DNA of 64,000 nt from an uncultured Rhizobium sp. (GTDB lineage: Bacteria > Pseudomonadota > Alphaproteobacteria > Rhizobiales > Rhizobiaceae), in NCBI GenBank assembly GCA_945952045.1, contig CAMFHE010000001.1, positions 200,041 through 264,040 of the forward strand, read 5' to 3'. Shown here in pieces: positions 7,127 to 15,870 of this stretch (position 1 is its first letter; the number at the start of each line of letters is the position of its first letter). A program made the translations under genes and the position numbers. The notes below the pieces were generated by a model. The model did not search any database and had not been told where the DNA came from. It saw only the letters and a program-made list of their open reading frames with translations.

Positions 7127-8473
7127 ATGCAGCACGCCCAAGAACAGGATGATGCTTTCCGTAAGAATGCTAGAGCATATCTGGTAACCGGAATTGTATC
7201 TCTGGTATTAACGACAGTATTTCTTACGGGCTACGTTCTTTGGGAGATGGATTTCGGAACCCCCAAGGATGCGGACGACTTCCTCCTTTGTGCAATTCTC
7301 ATCCTCAATCCGGTCACGGCTTTCTGCCTCATGCTGGCCGGACAAGAAATGTCGAGGGCGGCTGCAAGTCGATTGAAGGCGCAGCGGGAAGCCGAACGTG
7401 AGAGGCTGCGGCTTGAAGCCATCATGGAGCAGATGCCGGTAGGCGTTGCTGTCCACGCCAGCACCGTCCACGATATCGTCCTTGCCAATAGCAGCTACTA
7501 CGACCTGTTCCAGATCGAACACAAACCGGCGGTGGCGGCGAAATCCCATGGTCATCTGAAAGTGTTTACGTTGCACGGCGATCTTTACCCGCCGGAACGA
7601 TGGCCGAGTTGGCGCGCGCTTGCGACAGGCAAGCCCGTTCTCAACGAAGAGCTGCTCATTGAAAGGATGGACGGCAAGCGCATTTATCTTCTTGTCAATG
7701 CCGTGCCGATCGTCGATCTGACGGACGAGGCAAGCGTGGTGGTCACCTGCTGCGATATTACCGATCGCAAAATTGCCGAGGAAAACAACAACAAATTGCT
7801 ACGCCGCGTCCTCAGCGCCCAGGAAGAAGAGCGCCTCAGGATCGCGCGCGAACTGCACGATCAGATCGGACAGGACCTTACCGCGCTGTCCATCGGCTTG
7901 AAGACGCTTGAATCTTCGACCGACGCGGTTCAAGCTGATAGAATAAAGGGGCTGCGCCAGACCGTAGGCATGATGAACGATGACGTTCGCCATCTCACCG
8001 CATCCCTGAGGCCGCTGACACTGAGCGATCTGGGGCTCGGCCACGCACTGGAGGACCTCGTCAACGATTGGGGCAAGCGGTTGGGAATTCGGGTCGGGAC
8101 CGATCTGCGGGCGCTCGATATCGAGCTTTCGGAAATGGCAAGGATCGTCATCTACAGGGTTGTTCAGGAGGCTATCACCAACATCGCCAAGCATGCCCAT
8201 GCATCTACCTTGAGAGTGGCCGCTCGAAGCTTCAATTCCATGCTGCGGATCGTCGTCATCGACGATGGTGCAGGCTTCGATGCCGGCCCATTGCAAAACG
8301 CGCCCGGAAAATGCTTCGGCCTCGCCGGAATGACGGAGCGGTTGTCGATGATCGGGGGACACCTGCGCATCGAAAGCCATATTGGAAAAGGAACCCAAGT
8401 CGTCGCTTCGGTTCCGCTGAAAATGGTGTTGAACGATGACAAGACAAACGACGTATCGGTTGTTGATTGTTGA
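7127..8473 (+). CDS. Sensor histidine kinase, NarX/DegS type (HisKA_3) with PAS domain
   Basis: 448 residues. Two membrane helices at about 20-41 and 51-68 anchor it in the inner membrane with little periplasmic exposure. A coiled linker (SRLKAQREAERERLRLE) leads to a PAS domain (about 100-210) that ends in the usual CCDITDRKIAEE. The HisKA_3 dimerisation helix carries the phosphoacceptor His244 (IARELHDQIGQDL). The ATPase domain has the N box (VVQEAITNIAKHAHA), DDGAGFD and GLAGMTERLSMIGG. The gene overlaps the response regulator gene by 38 bases. The signal is not evident. Confidence 0.92.
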   Translation: MQHAQEQDDAFRKNARAYLVTGIVSLVLTTVFLTGYVLWEMDFGTPKDADDFLLCAILILNPVTAFCLMLAGQEMSRAAASRLKAQREAERERLRLEAIMEQMPVGVAVHASTVHDIVLANSSYYDLFQIEHKPAVAAKSHGHLKVFTLHGDLYPPERWPSWRALATGKPVLNEELLIERMDGKRIYLLVNAVPIVDLTDEASVVVTCCDITDRKIAEENNNKLLRRVLSAQEEERLRIARELHDQIGQDLTALSIGLKTLESSTDAVQADRIKGLRQTVGMMNDDVRHLTASLRPLTLSDLGLGHALEDLVNDWGKRLGIRVGTDLRALDIELSEMARIVIYRVVQEAITNIAKHAHASTLRVAARSFNSMLRIVVIDDGAGFDAGPLQNAPGKCFGLAGMTERLSMIGGHLRIESHIGKGTQVVASVPLKMVLNDDKTNDVSVVDC

Positions 8474-9170
8474 CGACCATCCTCTCATCCTCTCGGGCAT
8501 TCGGGCGCTTCTGGAAGGTCAGGCCGACCTTGAGGTGATCGGCGCCGTGCAGACCGCGCAAGCGGCGCTCGATGCGGCGAAACTGTACCGGCCGGACCTG
8601 ATTATCGCCGACGGCACCTTGCCGGATCTAAGCGGCATCACGCTGATCCGACGGATCCGGGAAGCATGTCCGGGCATTCTGACGCTGGCATTGACCCTTC
8701 ACGACGAGGGCCCCTACGTTCGGGAGTTCGTGAAGGCAGGCGTCAATGGTTTTGTTTTGAAGCGCTCCGCTGCCGAGGACCTGTTGCATGCGGTCAGGGC
8801 GGTGCTGCATGGCGGCACCTATATCGATCCTGCCGTGATCTCGAAGGTTTGCTCCATTCTTCCGGACAACGAAATCCGGATGGATATTCTGAGCGAACGT
8901 GAGGAATGCGTCGTCCGGCTGGTTGCCGAAGGGTTCAGCAACAAGGAGATTTCAAGACGTCTGGCCGTCAGCGTCAAGACGATTGAAACATACCGGGCCC
9001 GCGCCTGCGAGAAGCTGGACATCCATAATCGCGCCGCTTTAGTGCGTCATGCCCTGAAGGAGGGCTGGCTGGCGCAGAACATCCTGCCTTCCGACTACAC
9101 CGTCGCCACCGTGACCGGTGGAGAAGGCTTTCATTCCTTCCGCGTTCGTCCGGGCCCAGGCGCGGTTTGA
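8436..9170 (+). CDS. Response regulator, NarL/LuxR family
   Basis: 244 residues. The receiver domain begins LLIVDDHPLILSGIRALLEG and has the phosphoacceptor Asp59 in LIIADGTLPD, with the conserved lysine in GFVLKRS. The C-terminal LuxR helix-turn-helix reads LSEREECVVRLVAEG and SNKEISRRLAVSVKTIETY. About 40 residues beyond the helix-turn-helix form a tail rich in Gly and aromatic residues that is longer than usual. Partner of the kinase encoded just upstream. Its targets probably include the adjacent divergent repeat genes; that is inference from position. Confidence 0.93.
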   Translation: MTRQTTYRLLIVDDHPLILSGIRALLEGQADLEVIGAVQTAQAALDAAKLYRPDLIIADGTLPDLSGITLIRRIREACPGILTLALTLHDEGPYVREFVKAGVNGFVLKRSAAEDLLHAVRAVLHGGTYIDPAVISKVCSILPDNEIRMDILSEREECVVRLVAEGFSNKEISRRLAVSVKTIETYRARACEKLDIHNRAALVRHALKEGWLAQNILPSDYTVATVTGGEGFHSFRVRPGPGAV

Positions 9171-9196
9171 TCGGGGGCCGGCGCGGTGTCGACGAC

Positions 9197-10285
9197 TTAT
9201 ACCATAAGCTGGAGTTGATCGGGCTCGGCAACGACATCGTCTGCAAAAGACGAAACGGTCACGCCGAGCAGGCGAATGCCTTTTTCCGTTGGAAATAGCG
9301 GGCCGAGGAGCGTGTTGAGGGTTGTTTCCATGTCGTCGGCGGTGTCGATCGGCATGGCGAATGTCTTGCTGCGGGTAATGATCTGGAAGTCGGCATATTT
9401 GACTTTCAAAGTGGCTGTGCGCCCCCGAAGACGCTTGCTTTCACAATAGCGCCACACCTTTTCGACGAGCGGCCTGATTTCGGCGCGTGCCGCGTTGACG
9501 TCGAAGATATCGTTCACGAACGTATCTTCGGCGCCGACCGATTTGCGCTGTCGATCCGGTCTGACGGCACGTTCGTCAATGCCGCGCGATATTGCGTAAT
9601 ACCAGTGTCCGGATTTCCCGAAATGCTCCTGAAGGAAGGCAAGCGGTCTTGACTTGAGGTCTGCGCCGGTGCGAATGCCCAATCGCTCCATCTTGGCGGC
9701 CGTCGCCGGTCCCACGCCATGGAATTTCTTGACCGCCAGCGCCTCCACAAAGGCTGGGCCATGCCGGGGCGTGATGACGGCCTGGCCGTTGGGCTTGTTG
9801 AGGTCGCTGGCCATCTTGGCAAGAAACTTACAATAGGAGATTCCGGCCGACGCGTTCAGGCCGGTGATCTCCTTGATGCGCGCGCGAATTATGGCGGCAA
9901 TTTCGGTCGCGATCGGAATATTCTGCTTGTTGACGGTGACGTCGAGATAGGCTTCATCGAGTGAAAGCGGTTCGATGAGATCGGTGTGTTCTGCAAAAAT
10001 GTCGCGGATTTGCGCGCTGACGGTGCGATAGACCTCGAAACGCGGTGGCACGAAAATCAGATCGGGGCATCTTCTCTTTGCGGTGATCGAGGCAAGGGCG
10101 GACCGAACGCCAAACGCGCGCGCCTCATAACTCGCTGCCGCCACGACGCCGCGTGCCGACGGACTGCCGACGGCAACCGGCTTGCCCCGAAGCTCGGGAT
10201 TGTCGCGCTGCTCGACCGAGGCATAGAACGCGTCCATGTCGACATGAATGATTTTCCTCGTCAGCGGATCGCGATCATCGGTCAT
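9197..10285 (-). CDS. dinB: DNA polymerase IV (Y-family translesion polymerase)
   Basis: 362 residues. The polymerase signature is complete: IIHVDMDAFYASVEQ with metal ligand Asp16, YEARAFGVRSAL in the fingers, and SLDEAYLDV with the two acidic catalytic residues. A helix-hairpin-helix follows (KFHGVGPATAAKMERLGI) and the little-finger domain fills the C-terminus. The final residues DQLQLMV resemble the sliding-clamp binding motif QLxLF. The ATG overlaps the stop of a small upstream gene, and a LexA-type box lies further upstream, so it should be DNA-damage inducible. The 3' end faces the response regulator gene 27 bases away. Confidence 0.96.
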   Translation of the reverse strand: MTDDRDPLTRKIIHVDMDAFYASVEQRDNPELRGKPVAVGSPSARGVVAAASYEARAFGVRSALASITAKRRCPDLIFVPPRFEVYRTVSAQIRDIFAEHTDLIEPLSLDEAYLDVTVNKQNIPIATEIAAIIRARIKEITGLNASAGISYCKFLAKMASDLNKPNGQAVITPRHGPAFVEALAVKKFHGVGPATAAKMERLGIRTGADLKSRPLAFLQEHFGKSGHWYYAISRGIDERAVRPDRQRKSVGAEDTFVNDIFDVNAARAEIRPLVEKVWRYCESKRLRGRTATLKVKYADFQIITRSKTFAMPIDTADDMETTLNTLLGPLFPTEKGIRLLGVTVSSFADDVVAEPDQLQLMV

Positions 10286-10482
10286 GCCGCTTCCACATCG
10301 CGCGCGCCGGCGTCTGTTAGGTTCCGTCGTATGCTTCGCGACGTGGCGACGGCAAGGGCCAGGCGGTTATGCGCCACATCGAAGAAAGGCACCGGGCAGC
10401 CAGTCTGCATCCGCGCCCAACCGATGACATGCTCGAGCGCGTTGCGCTTGTTGACGCCGAGGGTTTCCATTGTTCTTCGCAT
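10282..10482 (-). CDS. Small unknown protein encoded with dinB
   Basis: 66 residues from ATG 10482 (a second ATG at 10470 is possible). It reads as a compact basic protein (ALEHVIGWARMQTGCPVPFF, then NRLALAVATSRSIRR). Its TGA overlaps the dinB ATG, the usual sign of coupled translation. Between its start and the LexA-type box at 10550-10564 there are about 70 bases, so it would be the first gene of an SOS unit. The ribosome site is weak. I recognise no family. It may be a real SOS-induced small protein, or only a translated leader for dinB. Confidence 0.55.
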   Translation of the reverse strand: MRRTMETLGVNKRNALEHVIGWARMQTGCPVPFFDVAHNRLALAVATSRSIRRNLTDAGARDVEAA

Positions 10483-10549
10483 ACAGCGGAAAAATTCCAG
10501 TTTGAGTCATTTATGCCGACGCGCGGCAAACTGACTTATACGCCCTCCG

Positions 10550-10564
10550 GAACAAAAATGGAAC
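10550..10564 (-). promoter_or_regulatory. LexA binding site (alphaproteobacterial SOS box)
   Basis: GAAC-AAAAATG-GAAC, that is GTTC-N7-GTTC on the minus strand, exactly matches the known direct-repeat SOS box of alphaproteobacteria. It stands upstream of the small gene and dinB on the minus strand and explains their damage control. Confidence 0.8.
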
Positions 10565-10634
10565 ATGTGGCGACCACGCCTGGGCCGAGACGACAAATGG
10601 ATAATCTCTTGCATTCGATTTTGCGCGAGAAGGC

Positions 10635-12038
10635 TTAGCGCGCAAAGGGCGCGTCGAGGCCTGTTTCCCGGATCAGGTTCGAAAGGCGGTTTGCGGCGAC
10701 CACCATGTCGCGGCCGTGCTCAAGCAGATGCGCAGCGCGTTTTTCCGGCGTATCGGCTGCTGAAAGAATTCTCCAGAAGCGCGCAAAACATTCGCCGTCC
10801 TCGACAAGCTGGGACAGAGCGGCGCGATCATCGGCGATTGCCGAGATCCGCGTGGCATTTACCGATCCGATGCCGGGTGGGATGCGCGCGCCGCCATTCT
10901 CATAGCCATCCGGGACCGTGCCTTTCACATTGTAGACGCGTTTGTTTTCGACGAGTTCGAAAATCTGGTCGATGGCCTGTCTGGCGCCGGTAACGCGGGA
11001 AGGATGGTCGGTATCCGCTGCGGCATGGGGCAGGAGCTCCAGCCGGTCGCCATACTCTTCGACAAGCGCGAGATAGGGCAGCATCGGACCGGAAAGGGCG
11101 CCGGTGGCCGGGTCCTTGAACAGATCGGCATCGATTGCGGCATGGGCTACGCGGCCGGAAGACAGGGCATCCGCCAAGGCATCGACATCGACAAGTTCGC
11201 CGCGATCGTAGTTGATGAGCACAGCGCCGGGATTGAGATGCTGCAATACGTCCCCGCCGATCAGTCCGGCATTGGCGTAGCGATTGCTCGCTTCATCGAA
11301 AGCGCCGAGTCCGACATGCACGGACAGGGCGTCAGCGCCCTTTGCCGCCGCGACGATGGTGGCTGCGTATTCGAAGCCTTCGGCTTCGATCCATTCCCGA
11401 TGATGCGCGCGCGCATGTATCGCCACTTTCATGCCGAAAGCACGGCCAAGCTTGGCAAGTTCGCGACCGATATTGCCATAGCCGATCACCGCTAGGCGCT
11501 TGCCCTCGAGCTTTTCGGTTGGAAAGTCGCGCAATTGCTTGCCGGTGTCGAAATCGCCCGCCGCAACAAGGGCGTTGAGTTTTTCCACCGGCAGGTCCGG
11601 TCGCACCTTGAGAAGCGCTTTCATCGCCATTTGCGCCGTCGCCCGGCTGTTGATGCCAGGCGTATTCATCAGCGCGGCGCCGCCGGCGCCGCTTCCGCCG
11701 CCCCAGGATGCGGAACCCATATTGCCGGTGCCGGCGCCGATGCGGACACCGCCGAGCCTGAACACCGTTTCCGCCGGCAGGAAGGTCGCCGCAGCGATGA
11801 CGGCGTCGTAGCGGCCACCTGCGGTCGCGGCGAGCAGTTCATCGCGCGTGCTGAGGTCGGGCTGATAGAAGAAGTGAAGCCGATCCGGCGCAAGTGCAGC
11901 CGTGTCATCGAGAGGCGCATCGTGGAAGACGCCGCCACGCGCTTCGACATGGCTTTTCGCCTCGCTGAAATCCGGTCGTCCGCTTTGGTCGAACCGCAGG
12001 CCGATGAGATCGCAAATCAGGATTTTTGTGGCTGTCAT
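10635..12038 (-). CDS. D-isomer-specific 2-hydroxyacid dehydrogenase-like protein (SerA-related)
   Basis: About 467 residues from ATG 12038; a TTG at 12056 would add six residues. The Rossmann motif is VIGYGNIGRELAKLGRAFGM and the NAD-domain segment NYDRGELVDVDALADAL aligns with the family's conserved arginine, and LLPHAAADT with its catalytic histidine. The acidic residue usually found in the DVFxxEP segment is not evident (DADLFKDP), and a glycine-rich insertion (GSASWGGGSGAGGAALMNTP) replaces the usual loop before the first domain crossover. It is longer than the 320-residue family norm, with a C-terminal extension of about 80 residues. Last gene of the catabolic unit. Confidence 0.75.
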   Translation of the reverse strand: MTATKILICDLIGLRFDQSGRPDFSEAKSHVEARGGVFHDAPLDDTAALAPDRLHFFYQPDLSTRDELLAATAGGRYDAVIAAATFLPAETVFRLGGVRIGAGTGNMGSASWGGGSGAGGAALMNTPGINSRATAQMAMKALLKVRPDLPVEKLNALVAAGDFDTGKQLRDFPTEKLEGKRLAVIGYGNIGRELAKLGRAFGMKVAIHARAHHREWIEAEGFEYAATIVAAAKGADALSVHVGLGAFDEASNRYANAGLIGGDVLQHLNPGAVLINYDRGELVDVDALADALSSGRVAHAAIDADLFKDPATGALSGPMLPYLALVEEYGDRLELLPHAAADTDHPSRVTGARQAIDQIFELVENKRVYNVKGTVPDGYENGGARIPPGIGSVNATRISAIADDRAALSQLVEDGECFARFWRILSAADTPEKRAAHLLEHGRDMVVAANRLSNLIRETGLDAPFAR

Positions 12039-12060
12039 GGCGATGTATCGCTTCAATATT

Positions 12061-13341
12061 CTAAAGTTGGAACCGGCTGGCGCGGAAGGGCGTCAGGTCG
12101 ATCGAAGTCGGTCGATTGGCGGCGAGCTCGGCGACGATCTTGCCGGTCACGGAGCCGGCGATCAGCCCCTGGTGCCCATGGCCGAAAGCGTAGATCACAT
12201 TGCTCGCCTTCTTCGCCCGGTCGATCACCGGAATGCTGTCCGGCGTTCCGGGGCGGTGGCCCATCCAGCGGGAAACCTCGCCCTCGAGCGGGCGGTTGAA
12301 CATCGGGCGCGCCTGCTTGAGCAGCGCATCGGCCCTGTGCATGTTCGGCGGCATCGTCAGGCCGGAGAACTCGACATTGCCCGCGATCCTGAGGCCGGCC
12401 TCCATCGGGGAGGCGACAAACTTGCGGTCGGCGGAGATCGTCTGTACACGCAAGCCCGTATCGGTTTTGACCATCACATGATAGCCGCGCTCGGTTTCGA
12501 AGGGGATGCGGTCGCCGAGCGTGCGGGCGAGATCGGCCGACCAGGCGCCGGTGGAGAGCACCAGTTGATCCACCTCACGGCGTTCACCGCCGTCGAGCCA
12601 AACCCCCGTTACCCCGGAAGCGCCCTTGTCGAAACCGGTTACGCGGCCCCGGGTGAACCGCACGCCGAGGCGGGCCGCGTTTTCCGCGAGCTTGGCGACA
12701 AGGCGGCCGGGATTGGGGCATTGACCCTGTTCGGGAAGATAGACCGCGCTCTTGAAAATAGGGGCAAGCGCCGGTTCGAGCTGGCGGATCTCGTCTGCAT
12801 CGAGGATCTCGACCTTGACGCCATGGCGACGACGAAGATCGAGGCTGTAGGCGCTGCCGGCGGGGCCATTTTCGCTTTCATAGACGAAGAGTTGGCCACG
12901 CTTCTGCAGCAGTTCCTCGCAACCGGCCTCCTTCATCAGCGGCTCGTAGCATTCGAAGGTCATTCGATGCAGCGAGCGCATCGCCGCGGAAATTTCTTCG
13001 ACACGCGGCTTGCGACTTGCGGCCAGAAAGCGGATCAGCCAGGGGAGTGCGTGCGGCAGGTAGGCCAGCCGCACGTAAAGGGGACCTTCCGGGTCCATCA
13101 GCCATTTCGGCACATTTTTCAGCACGCCGGGCATGGAGTTCGGAATGCAGGAGCCCGGGCAGATGCCACCGGCATTGCCGAACGAGCACTGGTCTTGCGA
13201 ACCGGGCAGGGCCGGATCGATGACCTCCACCGAAAAACCGTTCCGAACGAGATAGTTCGCAGAGCAGACACCGATGATGCCGCCGCCGACGATAGTGACC
13301 TTGCGTCCGTGAGCGGACGGCTCGTTCCCATACGAGGACAT
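12061..13341 (-). CDS. FAD-dependent D-amino acid dehydrogenase (DadA-like)
   Basis: 426 residues of the DAO superfamily. The dinucleotide-binding motif is VTIVGGGIIGVCSANYLVRNG. A second FAD contact is near the end (AFGHGHQGLIAGSVTGKIVAEL). The overall pattern is that of membrane-associated DadA, which oxidises D-amino acids to keto acids and passes electrons to the respiratory chain; hydroxyproline pathways use the same type of enzyme (HypO) on cis-4-hydroxy-D-proline. It is 22 bases from the next gene and 25 from the aldolase, in one transcription unit with a racemase-family epimerase. Confidence 0.88.
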   Translation of the reverse strand: MSSYGNEPSAHGRKVTIVGGGIIGVCSANYLVRNGFSVEVIDPALPGSQDQCSFGNAGGICPGSCIPNSMPGVLKNVPKWLMDPEGPLYVRLAYLPHALPWLIRFLAASRKPRVEEISAAMRSLHRMTFECYEPLMKEAGCEELLQKRGQLFVYESENGPAGSAYSLDLRRRHGVKVEILDADEIRQLEPALAPIFKSAVYLPEQGQCPNPGRLVAKLAENAARLGVRFTRGRVTGFDKGASGVTGVWLDGGERREVDQLVLSTGAWSADLARTLGDRIPFETERGYHVMVKTDTGLRVQTISADRKFVASPMEAGLRIAGNVEFSGLTMPPNMHRADALLKQARPMFNRPLEGEVSRWMGHRPGTPDSIPVIDRAKKASNVIYAFGHGHQGLIAGSVTGKIVAELAANRPTSIDLTPFRASRFQL

Positions 13342-13365
13342 GCTGAAGGTTGCCTTTCCGATATG

Positions 13366-14148
13366 TCAGGGCGTGATGTCGGACACGTCGCCCGAACGGA
13401 ATGCCTTCAGGCCGCGCGCAACGGTCTGCTGCAGCATGCGGAAGTCGGAGAGATAGGCCATGAAGCGATAGCCCATCTTGCGCATGTCGACGCCATAGGC
13501 GACCGAGCCGCAATGGATGCCCGGGATGACGCCGGCTTCCTTGCATTTGGCGGCGATATATTCGATCGCCTCGTAAACGGCGGGGTAGCGCGGATCGAAG
13601 CCGGGTGCTTCGCCCATGGTGACGGCGAGGTCGGACGGGCCGACGAAGATGGCGTCGAGATAGGGGGTCTTGAGGATCTCCTCGAGGTTGTTGACGGCCT
13701 GCTCGCTCTCGATCATCGCCATGGTGACGACTGTTTCGTTTGCGTGCTGGAAGTAATCCGAACCGGCATAAAGCGAAGCGCGCAGCGGACCGACCGAGCG
13801 GCCGCCCTGCGGGAAGTAGCGGCAGGCCTTGACGAAGGCTGCGGCTTCTTCGGCAGTGTTGACCATCGGGCAGATCACGCCATAGGCGCCGGCATCGAGC
13901 ACCTTGCCGATGATCGACGGGTCGTTCCAAGGGACGCGCACGAAGGGCGCGGTGTCGGTCGTCGAGATCGCCTGCAGCATCGGCAGCATATCCGTGTAGT
14001 CGGACGCACCGTGCTGAAGGTCGACTGTGAGCGCGTCCCAGCCCTGCTGGGCCATCAGTTCGGCAGAAACGGAAGAGGGAATGCCGAGCCAACCGGTGAT
14101 CACTTCGCCGCCAGCGGCCCAGATTTCCTTTGCCTTGTTCTTACGCAT
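13366..14148 (-). CDS. HpcH/HpaI aldolase family protein
   Basis: About 260 residues from ATG 14148 (AAAGGA upstream). The metal-dependent class II pyruvate aldolase features are present: DALTVDLQHGASDYTDM with the base histidine, VRVPWND, the acidic metal ligand in MIESEQAV, and DAIFVGPSDLAVTMG. Relatives cleave or form 4-hydroxy-2-oxo acids, such as 4-hydroxy-2-oxoheptanedioate, giving pyruvate and an aldehyde. The neighbouring aldehyde dehydrogenases could take the aldehyde onward. The true substrate is not readable. Confidence 0.9.
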   Translation of the reverse strand: MRKNKAKEIWAAGGEVITGWLGIPSSVSAELMAQQGWDALTVDLQHGASDYTDMLPMLQAISTTDTAPFVRVPWNDPSIIGKVLDAGAYGVICPMVNTAEEAAAFVKACRYFPQGGRSVGPLRASLYAGSDYFQHANETVVTMAMIESEQAVNNLEEILKTPYLDAIFVGPSDLAVTMGEAPGFDPRYPAVYEAIEYIAAKCKEAGVIPGIHCGSVAYGVDMRKMGYRFMAYLSDFRMLQQTVARGLKAFRSGDVSDITP

Positions 14149-14161
14149 GTCACGTGTCCTT

Positions 14162-15856
14162 TCAATGCGGGGTTTTGAGAATGAGATCGGCGGCCTTTTC
14201 GGCCATGGCGATCGTCGTGATGTTGGTGTTGGCTGCAATGATGGTCGGCATGATCGAGGCATCCACGACACGCAGGCCTTCGACGCCACGCACGCGGCAT
14301 TCGCTGTCGAGGACCGCCATCGGATCGCCATCGACGCCCATCTTGCAGGTGCCGGAAACATGCCAGCCGGACCAGACCGATTGCTTGACCCAATCGACGA
14401 TCAGCTCCTCGTCGCGCATCATCGCGTGCATGCGGTCGGTGGTGCCGAATTTCCGCTTGAGCAGCGCTTCGCGGAAGAAGGGCAGGTAGTCGAACGCATA
14501 AGCGGCGCTCGCCGTCTTGATCCAGTTCGATGGCTTGCGGATGCTGAGCGCCCGCGCCTCGTCGCTGTAACCGGCGAGGAACCAGGTGTTGACGTGTTGC
14601 TGCACGTCAGGCGTCATCATGATGCGGTAGATGCGTTTGAAGCCATCGACGAGGCGCATCAGGTCGCGACCGTCCGAGGCGAGATTGAGATCGACGATCG
14701 GTTCCTCGCGCTGGTCCGCCGACTTCAGCGTCACCGTGCCGCGTGAATAGGATTTGTTGACGCAGACGTTGAGCGCGCCCATCGCCTTGCCGAGCGGATG
14801 CCAGCCGGCGCGATTGACCGGCATGAGCAGCATGTCGCCGGTGTGGCAATCCGCATGGTTGGACGAATAGCGCACGCCGAGAAAGATGTGGCGGCGCTGT
14901 CCGGGACGCAGGCGCGCCGATTTCTTGAAATGCGCGGCGACCGCGAGATGCGGGTGATCCGTCAGGTTTTCGCCGACGCCGGGCAAGTCGGCAACCACGT
15001 CGATACCCAGGCGCCTGAGTTGCGCCGCAGGGCCGATGCCTGCGCGCATGAGGATTGCAGGCGAATGCAGGGCGCCGGAGCAGACGATGACTTCGCGCGC
15101 ATGATACTCTTTCGTCTGCCCCGCAACCGTCACCTTCGCGCCCGTCGCACGCTTGCCGTCGAACAGGATCTTCTCCACGAAGGCTTCGGCGATGATGTGC
15201 AGGTTCTTGCGGGACCGGGCTTCCTTGTGGAGATAGCCGACAGCCGTCGAAACGCGGCGCTCGTTCTCGTTTGACAACGGCAGGGGAAAGGAGCCGTCGG
15301 CAAAGCTACCGTTATAGTCCGGCTGGTAGGGATAATCCTGTTCCGTCGCCTTGAGCACGGATTTGGTAAAGCCGGCCCAATCCTGCGGGAAGACGCGGCG
15401 GATCGGGATATTTCCCGTTTTGCCATGCATCTCGCCATCGAAATCGAGATCGCGCTCCAGCTTCTTGAAATAGGGAAGCATGTTGTCCCAACTCCAGCCC
15501 TTGAGGCCAAGCTCTTCCCATTCGTCGTAATCGTGCGGCAGGCCGCGTACGGCGAACTGGCCGTTGATGCTCGATCCGCCACCCATGACCCTGGCCTGTT
15601 CGAGCTTTGCGGTCTTCGGCGTGCCGGAATTCAGCTTGGGCGAGCGGTTATAGACCCTGAGCTTCGTCCAGTGATATCGCGGATCGAAATAGGAAAGACC
15701 CGGATAACTGTCGGATATGATGTCTGGAACAGCGTCCGGCGGCGTGTCTGGACCGGCCTCGAAGAGGGCAACCTGCTTGCTGCCGTTTTCCGAAAGCCGG
15801 CTGGCCAGGACACAACCCGCCGAGCCTCCGCCGATGATGATATAATCGAATTGCAT
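14162..15856 (-). CDS. GMC-family FAD oxidoreductase (choline dehydrogenase-like)
   Basis: 564 residues. The N-terminal FAD motif is [20 protein letters not shown] and the GMC signature [18 protein letters not shown] follows at about residue 90. The C-terminus has the active-site histidine region [12 protein letters not shown] and the closing [18 protein letters not shown]. Enzymes of this group oxidise primary alcohols to aldehydes. Between an aldolase and an aldehyde dehydrogenase it probably supplies an alcohol-oxidation step. Gaps to both neighbours are 13-14 bases. Confidence 0.92.
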   Translation of the reverse strand: MQFDYIIIGGGSAGCVLASRLSENGSKQVALFEAGPDTPPDAVPDIISDSYPGLSYFDPRYHWTKLRVYNRSPKLNSGTPKTAKLEQARVMGGGSSINGQFAVRGLPHDYDEWEELGLKGWSWDNMLPYFKKLERDLDFDGEMHGKTGNIPIRRVFPQDWAGFTKSVLKATEQDYPYQPDYNGSFADGSFPLPLSNENERRVSTAVGYLHKEARSRKNLHIIAEAFVEKILFDGKRATGAKVTVAGQTKEYHAREVIVCSGALHSPAILMRAGIGPAAQLRRLGIDVVADLPGVGENLTDHPHLAVAAHFKKSARLRPGQRRHIFLGVRYSSNHADCHTGDMLLMPVNRAGWHPLGKAMGALNVCVNKSYSRGTVTLKSADQREEPIVDLNLASDGRDLMRLVDGFKRIYRIMMTPDVQQHVNTWFLAGYSDEARALSIRKPSNWIKTASAAYAFDYLPFFREALLKRKFGTTDRMHAMMRDEELIVDWVKQSVWSGWHVSGTCKMGVDGDPMAVLDSECRVRGVEGLRVVDASIMPTIIAANTNITTIAMAEKAADLILKTPH

Positions 15857-15870
15857 GGTGCGGCTCTACT

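Noticed and set aside
10317..10529. Alternative 70-codon frame before dinB
   Set aside because: Its composition is Ser/Arg-rich and it does not connect to dinB, while the other frame overlaps the dinB start by ATGA.
11902..14178. 758-codon open frame on the plus strand
   Set aside because: It is antisense to the DadA-like, aldolase and dehydrogenase-like genes, with His/Arg/Ala-rich composition and no family motif. High GC lowers stop frequency in shadow frames.
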